64,000 nt of DNA from Mesorhizobium sp. L-2-11 (GTDB lineage: Bacteria; Pseudomonadota; Alphaproteobacteria; Rhizobiales; Rhizobiaceae), in NCBI RefSeq assembly GCF_016756595.1, contig NZ_AP023257.1, forward strand, positions 1 to 64,000. The letters run 5' to 3'. Positions 1-8,105 of the stretch are shown here, one piece after another. Each line of letters starts with the position of its first letter. Positions within the stretch are counted from its first letter, which is position 1. The notes under the pieces are model-generated. The model was not told the origin of the DNA, did no database searches, and saw only the letters and a list, made by a program, of their open reading frames with translations. The translations under genes were made by a program, and so were the position numbers.

Positions 1-28
1 AAGATACAAAAGGACAAGGAACTCGATC

Positions 29-1573
29 ATGCAGAGCGGCATCGAAAGGGAGCTTACGGGCGACCTCCCATTCCCTGGGACCTTAACCGGAGGGGACGCT
101 ATGTCGGCTTCCATCGACGCGGAACAAAAGTTCGACCGGGTCAAGGCCCAGTTGAAGGCGCGCCTGGGAACCGAAGTCTATTCGAGCTGGTTCGGGCGCA
201 TGAAGGTCGCCGAGGCGTCCCGGGGCATTGTCCGCATCTCTGTGCCCACCGCCTTCCTGCGCTCGTGGATCAACGGCCACTACCTAGACCTCATCGCCGA
301 GCTGTGGAAACACGAGGATCCTGAAATCCTCAAGATCGAGATCGTCGTGCGCACCGCTACCCGTCCGGGGCGCAGCGGCGTCGAACCCGAAGTGGCGCCG
401 GCGCGCAAGATGACCAGGCAAGCGCAAACGGCGCTGGCCGCGGGAACAGCAGGCCCCGGCAGGGTGGAGCGAGTACCGGCACCTCGCCCGGGAATGCCTG
501 CCGAGACCGAGTTCCGGCACAATGTGCTCGGTTCGCCGCTTGACCCGCGCTACACGTTCGGCTCCTTCATCGAGGGACCGTCGAACCGAGTGGCCTTCGC
601 CGCCGCCAAGGCGGTGGCGGAATCGCAGTCGAGCGCGGTGCGCTTCAATCCGCTGTTTCTGCACGCGACGGTGGGGCTGGGCAAGACGCACCTGCTGCAG
701 GCGATCGCGGCGGAATCGCTGAAGCAGAATCCGAAGTCGCGCGTCGTCTATCTCACGGCCGAATATTTCATGTGGCGGTTTGCCACCGCAATCCGCGACA
801 ACAACGCGCTGACGCTGAAGGAACAGTTGCGCGACATCGACCTGCTCATCATCGACGATATGCAGTTCCTGCAAGGCAAGTCGATCCAGCATGAATTCTG
901 CCATCTGATCAACATGCTGCTCGACAGCGCCAAGCAGGTGGTGGTCGCCGCCGACCGGCCGCCGTCGGAACTGGAATCACTGGAGCCACGCGTCCGCTCG
1001 CGCCTCAACGGCGGCGTCGCGCTCGAAATGTCGGCGCCGGATTTCGCCATGCGGATCGGCATGCTCAAGCTGCGCCTTGCCACCGCCAAGGCCGACGATG
1101 CATCGCTCGACATCTCGGAGGAGATCCTCAACCATGTCGCTCGCACGGTGACCGGCAGCGGGCGCGAACTCGAAGGTGCGTTCAACCAGCTTCTGTTCCG
1201 CCAGTCGTTCGAACCGCAGATCACCATCGACCGCATCGACGAGATCCTCGGCCACATCTATCGTTCGGGCGAGCCGAAGCGGGTGCGCATCGAGGACATC
1301 CAGCGCATCGTCGCGCGCCACTACAATGTGTCGAAGACGGAACTTCTGTCCAACCGGCGCACCCGCACCATCGTCAAGCCGCGGCAGGTCGCGATGTACC
1401 TGTCGAAGGTGATGACACCGCGCTCCTTGCCGGAGATCGGGCGGCGTTTCGGTGGCCGCGACCACACGACGGTGCTGCATGCCGTGCGCAAGATCGAGGA
1501 CCTTTCAGGCGTCGACAACACTCTGGCGCAGGAACTCGAATTGCTGAGAAGACTGATCAACGATCAGGCCTGA
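29..1573 (+). CDS. dnaA: Chromosomal replication initiator DnaA
   Basis: DnaA is the AAA+ ATPase that binds DnaA boxes and opens the chromosomal origin. The 514-residue frame has an N-terminal oligomerisation/helicase-loading domain and a Pro/Ala-rich linker (about residues 105-165). Walker A (GLGKTHLLQ) is near residue 215 and Walker B (LLIIDDMQF) near 271. The C-terminal DNA-binding helix-turn-helix carries the signature [16 protein letters not shown] near 475. A second ATG at 101 ([11 protein letters not shown]) matches where many DnaA proteins begin; I kept the upstream ATG, so the first 24 residues are uncertain. No cluster of DnaA boxes is visible beside it, so this need not be the origin. 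dnaN follows after a 335 bp gap. Confidence 0.98.
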   Translation: MQSGIERELTGDLPFPGTLTGGDAMSASIDAEQKFDRVKAQLKARLGTEVYSSWFGRMKVAEASRGIVRISVPTAFLRSWINGHYLDLIAELWKHEDPEILKIEIVVRTATRPGRSGVEPEVAPARKMTRQAQTALAAGTAGPGRVERVPAPRPGMPAETEFRHNVLGSPLDPRYTFGSFIEGPSNRVAFAAAKAVAESQSSAVRFNPLFLHATVGLGKTHLLQAIAAESLKQNPKSRVVYLTAEYFMWRFATAIRDNNALTLKEQLRDIDLLIIDDMQFLQGKSIQHEFCHLINMLLDSAKQVVVAADRPPSELESLEPRVRSRLNGGVALEMSAPDFAMRIGMLKLRLATAKADDASLDISEEILNHVARTVTGSGRELEGAFNQLLFRQSFEPQITIDRIDEILGHIYRSGEPKRVRIEDIQRIVARHYNVSKTELLSNRRTRTIVKPRQVAMYLSKVMTPRSLPEIGRRFGGRDHTTVLHAVRKIEDLSGVDNTLAQELELLRRLINDQA

Positions 1574-1589
1574 CCGGCCCGAAAAGAAC

Positions 1590-1725
1590 AAAAGCGTGTC
1601 GCGTCTGGATGGCTGCGACGCGCTTGAAATCTTTGTCTTTATGCACGTCGTTGCCGCAGAGCCTCTGCGCACCCTCGGGCCTGACCCGGGTCTGACCCGA
1701 GGGCATGCTTTTGGGCGACAGGCAT
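1590..1725 (+). repeat. Palindromic intergenic repeat, copy 1 (left of dnaN)
   Basis: The element contains two dyads: an AAGCG-TGTCGCG / GCGACGCGCTT stem near 1592-1624 and a CCCTCGGG / CCCGAGGG stem near 1674-1703. Its sequence, including the stretches TTTATGC, GTCGTTGCCGCA and GCATGCTTTTG, reappears in reverse orientation at 3028-3153. It resembles a repeat family I know as common between rhizobial genes; the family assignment is from memory. Confidence 0.75.
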
Positions 1726-1757
1726 GGCTTGCGGGCTTGCCCAGTTTTATCCTAGGA

Positions 1758-1812
1758 AAGCCCGTGTAACCGGCCGGAAGCGGTAGCGCGGGCTTGCGTT
1801 CACGGGTTTTTT
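1758..1812 (+). terminator. Possible terminator/attenuator between dnaA and dnaN
   Basis: CCCGTG (1761-1766) can pair with CACGGG (1801-1806), followed directly by six T (1807-1812), as in a rho-independent terminator. An overlapping alternative stem, AAGCCCG (1758-1764) with CGGGCTT (1789-1795), would exclude it. It may end dnaA transcription or modulate read-through into dnaN. The stem is short, so confidence is limited. Confidence 0.4.
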
Positions 1813-1908
1813 CCTGTCAGTTTGTGCAGATTCTGACCCTGTTCAGAGCTTTCGCGGGTTGCCGCTTGCCGGAGACCCGCTCATTCATTCAAGCGAGCCT
1901 GTTTCGTC

Positions 1909-3027
1909 ATGCGTGTTATCCTGGAACGGTCAAATCTCCTGAAGTCGCTCAACCATGTTCATCGCGTGGTCGAGCGGCGCAACACCATACCGATCCTGTC
2001 GAACGTGCTGCTGAGCGCCGAAGGCGCCACCCTTGAAATGAAGGCGACCGACCTCGATCTGGAGGTGACCGAAGCCACGCCTGCCAAGGTCGAGCGCGGC
2101 GGCGCGACGACGGTTCCGGCGCATCTGCTCTACGACATCGTGCGCAAGCTCGCCGACGGCGCGGAGGTCATGCTGAAGACCGACGAGGACGGCAACGCCA
2201 TGACGGTGACCTCGGGCCGCTCGAGCTTCCGCCTCCAATGCCTGCCGCAATCCGATTTCCCGGAGCTTTCGGCCGGATCGTTCTCGCATATCTTCCGGCT
2301 CGATTCGGTTGCGCTCAAGGGCCTGATCGAAAAAACCCAATTCGCCATCTCCACCGAAGAGACCCGCTATTACCTGAACGGCATCTACCTGCACACGCAC
2401 GACGCCGACGGCAAGCTGAAGCTGCGCTCGGTAGCGACGGACGGCCATCGGCTGGCGCGCGCCGAGATCGACGCGCCGGCAGGATCGGAAGGCATGCCGG
2501 GCATCATCATTCCGCGCAAGACGGTCAGCGAACTGCAAAAGCTTGTCGACGACCCTGATATCGCCGTGACCACCGAATTGTCCGACACCAAGATCCGCTT
2601 CACCATCGGCAGCGTCGTTTTGACCTCGAAGCTGATCGACGGCACCTTCCCGGACTACCAGCGGGTGATCCCGACCGGCAACGACAAGAAGCTGATCATC
2701 GACCGCCAGAGTTTCGCCGCCGCCGTCGACCGCGTCTCGACCATTTCGTCCGAACGCGGCCGGGCGGTGAAGCTTTCGATTGGAGAAGGCCAGGTCACGC
2801 TTGCAGTCAACAATCCGGATTCGGGCAGCGCCACCGAGGAACTGGCCGCGGATTATTCGTCCGACGCGATCGAAATCGGCTTCAACGCCAAATATCTGCT
2901 CGACGTCGCCGCCCAGTTGACCGGCACTGAGGCAAAATTCATGCTGGCGGATGCCGGCTCGCCAACGCTGATCCACGACATGGCCGACGAAACCACGCTC
3001 TACGTGCTGATGCCGATGCGGGTCTGA
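1909..3027 (+). CDS. dnaN: DNA polymerase III beta subunit (sliding clamp)
   Basis: DnaN is the ring-shaped processivity clamp that tethers DNA polymerase III to DNA. The 372-residue length and three-fold DnaN architecture fit the family. The protein starts MRVILERSNLLKSLNHVHRVVERR, keeps the conserved NTIPILSNVLL segment, and ends with the typical YVLMPMRV tail that contributes to the partner-binding cleft. It lies between dnaA and recF, the classical order. Both flanks carry copies of the same repeat in opposite orientation. Confidence 0.98.
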   Translation: MRVILERSNLLKSLNHVHRVVERRNTIPILSNVLLSAEGATLEMKATDLDLEVTEATPAKVERGGATTVPAHLLYDIVRKLADGAEVMLKTDEDGNAMTVTSGRSSFRLQCLPQSDFPELSAGSFSHIFRLDSVALKGLIEKTQFAISTEETRYYLNGIYLHTHDADGKLKLRSVATDGHRLARAEIDAPAGSEGMPGIIIPRKTVSELQKLVDDPDIAVTTELSDTKIRFTIGSVVLTSKLIDGTFPDYQRVIPTGNDKKLIIDRQSFAAAVDRVSTISSERGRAVKLSIGEGQVTLAVNNPDSGSATEELAADYSSDAIEIGFNAKYLLDVAAQLTGTEAKFMLADAGSPTLIHDMADETTLYVLMPMRV

Positions 3028-3153
3028 TGCATGTCGCGCAAAAGCATGCCCTCGGGCCTGACCCGAGGGTGTGCAGCGGTTTTGCGGTAACGACAGGCAT
3101 AAACAACAACCTAAAGCGCGTCGCATGAGGCCGGTCAAACGCGGCGCGCTTTA
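3028..3153 (-). repeat. Palindromic intergenic repeat, copy 2 (right of dnaN)
   Basis: On the minus strand this reads as a second copy of the 1590-1725 element: an AAAGCGCG...CGCGCTTT stem, then TTTATGC, GTCGTTACCGCA, a CCCTCGGG/CCCGAGGG palindrome, and GCATGCTTTTG. It begins directly after the dnaN stop codon. Together the two copies form a ~130 bp imperfect inverted repeat around dnaN. Confidence 0.75.
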
Positions 3154-3179
3154 GCCGGAACGAGGCCATCTTTGCTGTC

Positions 3180-4355
3180 ATGACCGGAGTTGCGAAGCAG
3201 CCTGAGCGCGACCAGCAGACTCATATAAGTAAGCTGTCGCTTACCAATTTCCGCAATTACGCAACGTTGTCGATCGATCTCGATCCCGGCGCCGTGGTTT
3301 TTTCCGGTGACAATGGCGCCGGCAAAACCAACCTGCTGGAGGCGATTTCCCTGTTGACGCCGGGGCGCGGCCTGCGCCGTGCGCCTTATGCCGACGTGGC
3401 GCGCGAAGGCGGCGACGGCGGCTTTGCCATCCATGCCCGCCTTGATGGGCCGCACGGCCCGGTCGAGATCGGCACCGGCATCGCAGGCGGCGACGCCGCC
3501 GAAGGCGGCCGGCGGGTGCGGATCAATGGCGCGGCGGCGCGCTCGGTGGAGGACATGCTGGAATGGTTGCGCGTCGTCTGGCTGACACCGGCGATGGATG
3601 CATTGTTCACCGGGCCGGCGGCAGATCGCCGGCGCTTTCTCGACCGGCAGGTGCTGGCGATCGATCCGGGTCACGGCCAGCGCGCGCTCGACTACGAAAA
3701 AGCGATGCGCGGCCGCAATCGGCTGCTCGCCGAAGGCTCGCGCGATGGCGTCTGGTTCGATGCGATCGAGACGCAAATGGCCGAAACCGGTGTGGCGATT
3801 GCCGCGGCGCGCGCCGAACTGGTGCGCCTGCTCGCCGCCATGATCGACCGGCTGCCAAGCTCCGGTCCGTTTCCGCAAGCCGACATCGGCCTGTCCGGCG
3901 CGCTGGAAAGCGAGGTCGCAACCAGCGCGGCTGTCGATGTCGAGGAGCGGTTCCGCCGCACTCTTGCCGAAGGCCGCGATCGCGACCGCGCCGCCGGGCG
4001 CACGCTCGACGGCCCGCACCGATCGGATCTCGTGGTGCGGCACCGGCCAAAGGCAATGCCGGCCGAACTCTGCTCGACGGGCGAGCAGAAGGCGCTGCTG
4101 GTCGGCATGGTCCTGTCGCACGCCCGGCTGACCGGCGAGATGTCGGGCATGACGCCGATCCTGCTGCTCGACGAGATCGCCGCCCATCTCGACGCGGGCC
4201 GACGCGCCGCGCTGTTCTCGATCCTCGAAGAGCTGAACTGCCAGGCTTTCATGACCGGAACCGATGCGGCGCTGTTTTCCAGCCTCAACGGACGCGCGCA
4301 GTTTTTGACCGTGGATCATGGCACGGTTGCGACGACCATAGCGAGTAGCGAGTAA
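3180..4355 (+). CDS. recF: DNA replication/repair protein RecF
   Basis: RecF is an SMC/ABC-like ATPase that helps load RecA at single-strand gaps and stalled forks. The 391-residue protein starts its domain with LSLTNFRNYATL, has Walker A GDNGAGKTNLLEA near residue 42, and the signature/Walker B segment ILLLDEIAAHLDAGRR near 327. It is the third gene of the dnaA-dnaN-recF series. Its last codons (ending ASSE) and stop codon lie inside a heptanucleotide repeat tract, so the C-terminal end is set by repeat DNA. Confidence 0.97.
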   Translation: MTGVAKQPERDQQTHISKLSLTNFRNYATLSIDLDPGAVVFSGDNGAGKTNLLEAISLLTPGRGLRRAPYADVAREGGDGGFAIHARLDGPHGPVEIGTGIAGGDAAEGGRRVRINGAAARSVEDMLEWLRVVWLTPAMDALFTGPAADRRRFLDRQVLAIDPGHGQRALDYEKAMRGRNRLLAEGSRDGVWFDAIETQMAETGVAIAAARAELVRLLAAMIDRLPSSGPFPQADIGLSGALESEVATSAAVDVEERFRRTLAEGRDRDRAAGRTLDGPHRSDLVVRHRPKAMPAELCSTGEQKALLVGMVLSHARLTGEMSGMTPILLLDEIAAHLDAGRRAALFSILEELNCQAFMTGTDAALFSSLNGRAQFLTVDHGTVATTIASSE

Positions 4356-4564
4356 GGAATAGCGAGTAGGGAATAGGGAATAGTGAAATAAGGGGCTCTC
4401 ACCACCCACCACTCATCACGCACCACGCACCACGCACTACTCACTACTCACTACTCACTACTCACTACTCGCTACTCGCTACTCACTACCCACTACCCAC
4501 TACCCACTACTCACTACTCGCTACTCCCTACTCGCTATTCACTACTCGCTATTCACTATTCGAC
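4340..4564. repeat. Inverted heptanucleotide tandem repeats
   Basis: From 4340 to about 4390 the sequence is a run of degenerate 7-mers of type AGCGAGT / AGGGAAT. From about 4399 to 4564 it is about two dozen 7-mers of type CACTACT / CGCTACT / CACTACC, the reverse complement of the first set. Transcribed RNA could fold into a long imperfect hairpin. There is no spacer structure, so it is not a CRISPR. The left tract overlaps the end of recF. Confidence 0.9.
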
Positions 4565-4614
4565 TGCTGCGCACCCCGATGGCCAAGCTCGATAGCAGGC
4601 TATATGGTCTGGCA

Positions 4615-5370
4615 ATGATCACCACCGCGCTCACCGACGAAGAACTCGAACGCTACGCCCGCCACATCGTGCTGCCCGAGATCGGTGGCGCCGGCCAGCA
4701 GCGACTGAAGCGGGCTCGGGTCCTGGTCATCGGCGCCGGCGGGCTGGGAGCGCCGGTGCTTGAATATCTTGCCGCAGCCGGCGTCGGCACACTCGGCATC
4801 GTCGACGACGACAGCGTCTCGCTGTCGAACCTGCAAAGACAGGTGATCCACGGCACCGGCGCTGTCGGCATGGCGAAGACCGACAGCGCCAAGGCGGCGA
4901 TCGCCCGCATCAACCCCAACGTCGCCGTGGAACTGCACAATCTCAGGCTGACGGCGGACAACGCCGCTGCCCTTGTCGCCAGTTATGACATCATCGTCGA
5001 CGGCTCCGACAATTTCGAAACCCGTTATGCGGTGGCCGACGCCTGCGCCGCGGCAAGGCGGCCGCTGGTCCATGCCGCCGTCGGCCGCTTCGACGGCTCG
5101 GTGACCGTGCTGAAACCGTTCGAGACCGGCACCGACGGCAGGCCGAATCCGAGTTACCGCGATCTTTTTCCGGAACCACCGCCGGCCGGCCTGGTGCCAT
5201 CCTGCGCAGTGGCCGGCGTGCTCGGCGTGCTGACCGGCGTCGTCGGCACGCTGCAGGCGATGGAGGCGATCAAGCTGATCGCCGGCATCGGCGAGCCGCT
5301 GGTCGGCCGGCTGCTGCTTTACGATGCATTGGCCGCGCGCTTCGACACAATCCGCTACAAGAGCAGCTAA
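4615..5370 (+). CDS. moeB: MoeB/ThiF-family adenylyltransferase (E1-like)
   Basis: MoeB/ThiF proteins adenylate the C-terminus of a ubiquitin-like sulfur carrier (MoaD or ThiS) for molybdopterin or thiamine synthesis. The protein (251 aa from ATG 4615; an in-frame ATG at 4579 would add 12 residues) begins MITTALTDEELERYARH, has the nucleotide motif GAGGLGAPVLEYLAAAG, the conserved LSNLQRQVIHG, and the Cys-bearing segment VPSCAVAGVLG. The first CxxC pair that binds zinc in E. coli MoeB is absent: the equivalent stretch reads SYRDLFPEP. No moaD or thiS is next to it, so the partner is unclear. Confidence 0.85.
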   Translation: MITTALTDEELERYARHIVLPEIGGAGQQRLKRARVLVIGAGGLGAPVLEYLAAAGVGTLGIVDDDSVSLSNLQRQVIHGTGAVGMAKTDSAKAAIARINPNVAVELHNLRLTADNAAALVASYDIIVDGSDNFETRYAVADACAAARRPLVHAAVGRFDGSVTVLKPFETGTDGRPNPSYRDLFPEPPPAGLVPSCAVAGVLGVLTGVVGTLQAMEAIKLIAGIGEPLVGRLLLYDALAARFDTIRYKSS

Positions 5371-5415
5371 TTCGGGGCGTCGCGGCGATCGAATTTTTGA
5401 TGCTGGCGGGACAGC

Positions 5416-5573
5416 GCCCCCCTCTGTCCTGCCGGACATCTCCCCCACAAGGGGGGAGATTGGCAATGTCACTGTGGGCGCCCTCCTTGCGACGTCGGAG
5501 ATTGGCGAAGGCGGTGGTGACGGCCAATCTCCCCCCTTGTGGGGGAGATGTCCGGCAGGACAGAGGGGGGCGC
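5416..5573. repeat. Large imperfect inverted repeat (MITE-like palindrome)
   Basis: The left arm (5416-5464: CGCCCCCCTCTGTCCTGCCG..., then ACATCTCCCCCACAAGGGGG) is the reverse complement of the right arm (5522-5573), with about 57 bp between them. The ~50 bp arms could form a very stable cruciform or hairpin between the convergent moeB and hydroxyacid dehydrogenase genes. Related arms recur at about 56318-56500 and in the palindrome at 63241. Confidence 0.85.
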
Positions 5574-5634
5574 CTCGCTCCGCCATCCGAAGGGATGGTG
5601 GCCTGTGGCTAGCGTCAGAGATAATGGCAGCCGG

Positions 5635-6636
5635 TCACGTCCGCAGCGGCAGCACGCGATCCGGCGGTCGATGGCCATCGAAGAAGGCGCGGATGTTGAT
5701 GATCACCTTCTCGCCCATGTCGATGCGGCCTTCGAGCGTCGCCGACCCCATATGCGGCAACAGCACGACCTTGCCCTTGGCGGCGAGTTTCAGCAATTTG
5801 CTGTTCAGCGCCGGCTCATGCTCGTAGACGTCGAGCCCGGCGCCGGCAATCTTGCCGTCCTGGATCAGCTTGACCAAAGAATCCTCGTCGATGATGTCGC
5901 CGCGCGCCGTGTTGACGATGTAAGCGGACGGTTGCAGAAGCGCCAGCCGCCGCGCCGAAAGCAGATGGAATGTCGCCGGCGTCGACGGACAATTGACCGA
6001 TATGATGTCCATGCGGGCAAGCATCTGGTCGAGGCTTTCCCAATAAGTCGCCTCCAGTTCATCCTCGACCGCGGCCAGCACGCGATGGCGGTTGTGATAG
6101 TGGATCGACAGGCCAAAGGCCTTGGCCCGTCGGGCGACGGCGGTGCCGATGCGGCCCATGCCGACAATGCCGAGGCGTTTGCCCCAGATACGCCGGCCGA
6201 GCATCCAGGTCGGGGACCAGCCGGCCCATTTCTTGTCGCCGGTCAGCACATTGGCGCCTTCCGCCAGCCGCCGCGGCACCGCCAGCATCAGCGCCATAGT
6301 CATGTCGGCGGTATCTTCGGTCAGCACGTTCGGCGTATTGGTGACGGTAATGCCCTTCTTCGCTGCTGCTGACACGTCGATCTTGTCGACGCCGTTGCCG
6401 AAATTGGCGATCAGCTTGAGGTTGTCGCCGGCCTGGGCGATCAGCGCCGCGTCGACATGGTCGGTTATGGTCGGCACCAGCACGTCGGCTTCCTTGACCG
6501 CCGCGACCAGTTCCGGCTGCGTCATCGGCCGGTCTTCGACATTCAGCCGGGCGTCGAACAGCTCACGCATGCGGGTCTCGACCGGGTCGGGCAGCTTGCG
6601 CGTGATGACGACGAGGGGCCTTTTTCTGCCTACCAT
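5635..6636 (-). CDS. D-isomer-specific 2-hydroxyacid dehydrogenase (glyoxylate/hydroxypyruvate reductase-like)
   Basis: Members of this family reduce 2-oxoacids such as glyoxylate or hydroxypyruvate with NAD(P)H. The 333-residue protein has an N-terminal substrate domain, a nucleotide-binding motif GMGRIGTAVARRAKAFG near residue 155, the catalytic-region segment NTARGDIIDE, and the LPHMGSAT segment with the catalytic His near the C-terminus. The conserved ANFGNGVDKIDV stretch fits the GyaR/D-glycerate dehydrogenase group. The exact substrate cannot be read from the sequence. Confidence 0.9.
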   Translation of the reverse strand: MVGRKRPLVVITRKLPDPVETRMRELFDARLNVEDRPMTQPELVAAVKEADVLVPTITDHVDAALIAQAGDNLKLIANFGNGVDKIDVSAAAKKGITVTNTPNVLTEDTADMTMALMLAVPRRLAEGANVLTGDKKWAGWSPTWMLGRRIWGKRLGIVGMGRIGTAVARRAKAFGLSIHYHNRHRVLAAVEDELEATYWESLDQMLARMDIISVNCPSTPATFHLLSARRLALLQPSAYIVNTARGDIIDEDSLVKLIQDGKIAGAGLDVYEHEPALNSKLLKLAAKGKVVLLPHMGSATLEGRIDMGEKVIINIRAFFDGHRPPDRVLPLRT

Positions 6637-6767
6637 TGTTTCCTCGAACCCGACCTCGTTGAGACCTCTTTAACCAAGACAGGCGAAACTGCAGGCCGGT
6701 CGCGGTGCCAGTTCTCCATGTAACAAGAGGTTCCGCCGAAGACAAAGAAAAAGGGGCGCCAAGGCCG

Positions 6768-7352
6768 ATGAGCCGGCGCCGAAAGGGAACGAAAGTGTCT
6801 GGTTTCGCGTCGCTCCGCCTGGCTCTCAGCGCAGCATTTCTCGGCGCTCTGCTTTATTCCCCGCATGTGGCGGCACAGAATGCGGCAGCACCAACCCAGA
6901 GCGTCACGCTCGGGCCGAGCGGCCTGCCGCTGCCGCGCTTCGTCAGCCTGAAAGCCGGCCGCGTCAACTCCCGCGTCGGGCCAGGCGTCAACTATTCCGT
7001 CGACTGGATGTATATGAAGCCCGGCCTGCCGATGGAGATCATCCAGGAATTCGACACCTGGCGTCGTGTGCGCGATGCCGACGGCTCGGAAGGCTGGATC
7101 AACCAGTCGCTGCTTTCAGGTCGCCGCACGGCGATCGTGGCACCCTGGCAACGCGGCAAAGAGGCCCGAATCAACCTACTCGACGACCCGCAAAAGGATG
7201 CCGGCATCGTCGCAATCATCGAGCCGGGCGCCATGGGCACGATCAAGTCCTGTGACGGCCAGTGGTGCGAAATGACCTTCAATGGCCACACCGGCTGGCT
7301 CGCCCAGTCGCTGGTCTGGGGCGCCTATCCGGGCGAACGGGTCAAGAACTGA
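6768..7352 (+). CDS. Exported protein with two bacterial SH3 domains
   Basis: From ATG 6768 the product (194 aa) has a basic n-region (MSRRRKGTKV), a hydrophobic core (LRLALSAAFLGALLY) and a likely signal-peptidase site after HVAAQ. Two bacterial SH3-like repeats follow: one around RVNSRVGPGVNYSVDW with GSEGWINQSLL, the second ending GHTGWLAQSLVWG. Such domains usually bind peptidoglycan or cell-envelope proteins. An upstream in-frame ATG at 6705 would add 21 residues and spoil the signal peptide. The specific function is unknown. Confidence 0.85.
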   Translation: MSRRRKGTKVSGFASLRLALSAAFLGALLYSPHVAAQNAAAPTQSVTLGPSGLPLPRFVSLKAGRVNSRVGPGVNYSVDWMYMKPGLPMEIIQEFDTWRRVRDADGSEGWINQSLLSGRRTAIVAPWQRGKEARINLLDDPQKDAGIVAIIEPGAMGTIKSCDGQWCEMTFNGHTGWLAQSLVWGAYPGERVKN

Positions 7353-7432
7353 CCTCTTCTTGCCGGTTCGGGATGATGGTCCAGAGATGCCGATCAGACG
7401 AGACGGTATCTCGCGGCCTGATCAAGAGCGGA

Positions 7433-7864
7433 TCAATCGGAGCGTTTGGGGCGCAGCCTCACCACGATATCGACATTGGCGATCTCCATGCCCTCCGGCG
7501 GCTCCGGCAGGTTGGAAACCGTGACAGGACCGCTGGCGATGTCAAAAATCCTGTTTTCGCCCTCAATGTAGAAATGATGGTGGTCGGAGGTGTTGGTGTC
7601 GAAATAGGTCTTCGACCCCTCGACGGCCAGGATGCGCAGAAGGCCCGCCTGGGTGAATTGATGAAGGGCGTTGTAGACGGTGGCGAGCGATACCGGCACG
7701 CCGGCGGCGATTGCCTCCTCGTGCAGTTCCTCGGCCGACAGGTGGCGGTCGCCTTTGGCGAAAAGCAGATCGGCCAGCGCAATGCGCTGACGCGTCGGCC
7801 TCAGGCCAGCTTCGCGAACCCGCTTGTCCACAGCGACATTTTCCTTCCGGCAGCCCAGATCCAT
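7433..7864 (-). CDS. irr: Iron response regulator Irr (Fur superfamily)
   Basis: Irr is the haem-responsive Fur-family regulator of Rhizobiales: it accumulates under iron limitation and controls haem synthesis, iron storage and uptake genes through Irr-box (ICE) palindromes. The 143-residue protein has the Fur-type winged-helix domain (LRPTRQRIALADLLF, then VSLATVYNALHQFTQAGLL) and the characteristic SDHHHFYIEG segment, whose His triplet is linked to haem binding in Irr. It is divergent from fabA. A matching Irr box lies at 51531-51547. Confidence 0.93.
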   Translation of the reverse strand: MDLGCRKENVAVDKRVREAGLRPTRQRIALADLLFAKGDRHLSAEELHEEAIAAGVPVSLATVYNALHQFTQAGLLRILAVEGSKTYFDTNTSDHHHFYIEGENRIFDIASGPVTVSNLPEPPEGMEIANVDIVVRLRPKRSD

Positions 7865-7944
7865 CTATCTGTCCAAGCACAAGTTTCGCCTCAAGAGCTG
7901 CCCAGAATGGCAAAAAACGAACATCGACCGATACTGGACATCCC

Positions 7945-7963
7945 CCGACATATATTCTGTCGG
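7945..7963. promoter_or_regulatory. Dyad in the irr-fabA divergent region
   Basis: CCGACA (7945-7950) and TGTCGG (7958-7963) form a perfect 6 bp dyad with a 7 bp spacer in the ~240 bp region between irr and fabA. Its placement suits an operator. It does not match the Irr-box consensus and I cannot name the protein that would bind it. Confidence 0.35.
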
Positions 7964-8105
7964 CCGAATACGATCAATAGCGCGCATTGACCCTGGCAGG
8001 CGGGCAGGTTAAGCGCAAACGCCGGTTTCCGGCCGGAAACAGGTTGTGTTAGGAAACCAACGACAAGGGCGCGCTACCGCCCGAACGATTACGGGGACGA
8101 GATTG

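Larger units (their letters stand above)
1574..1908. other. dnaA-dnaN intergenic region
   Basis: This 335 bp gap has no convincing gene. It holds one copy of a palindromic repeat (about 1590-1725), then a terminator-like hairpin with a T-run (1758-1812), then about 96 bp that must contain the dnaN ribosome-binding region and possibly its promoter. Confidence 0.6.

Noticed and set aside
29..1908. Chromosomal origin next to dnaA
   Set aside because: No cluster of TTATCCACA-type DnaA boxes or AT-rich unwinding element was seen, and in several alphaproteobacteria the origin lies elsewhere.
4399..4564. Possible CRISPR array
   Set aside because: The repeats are contiguous 7-mers without unique spacers, and no cas genes are present.
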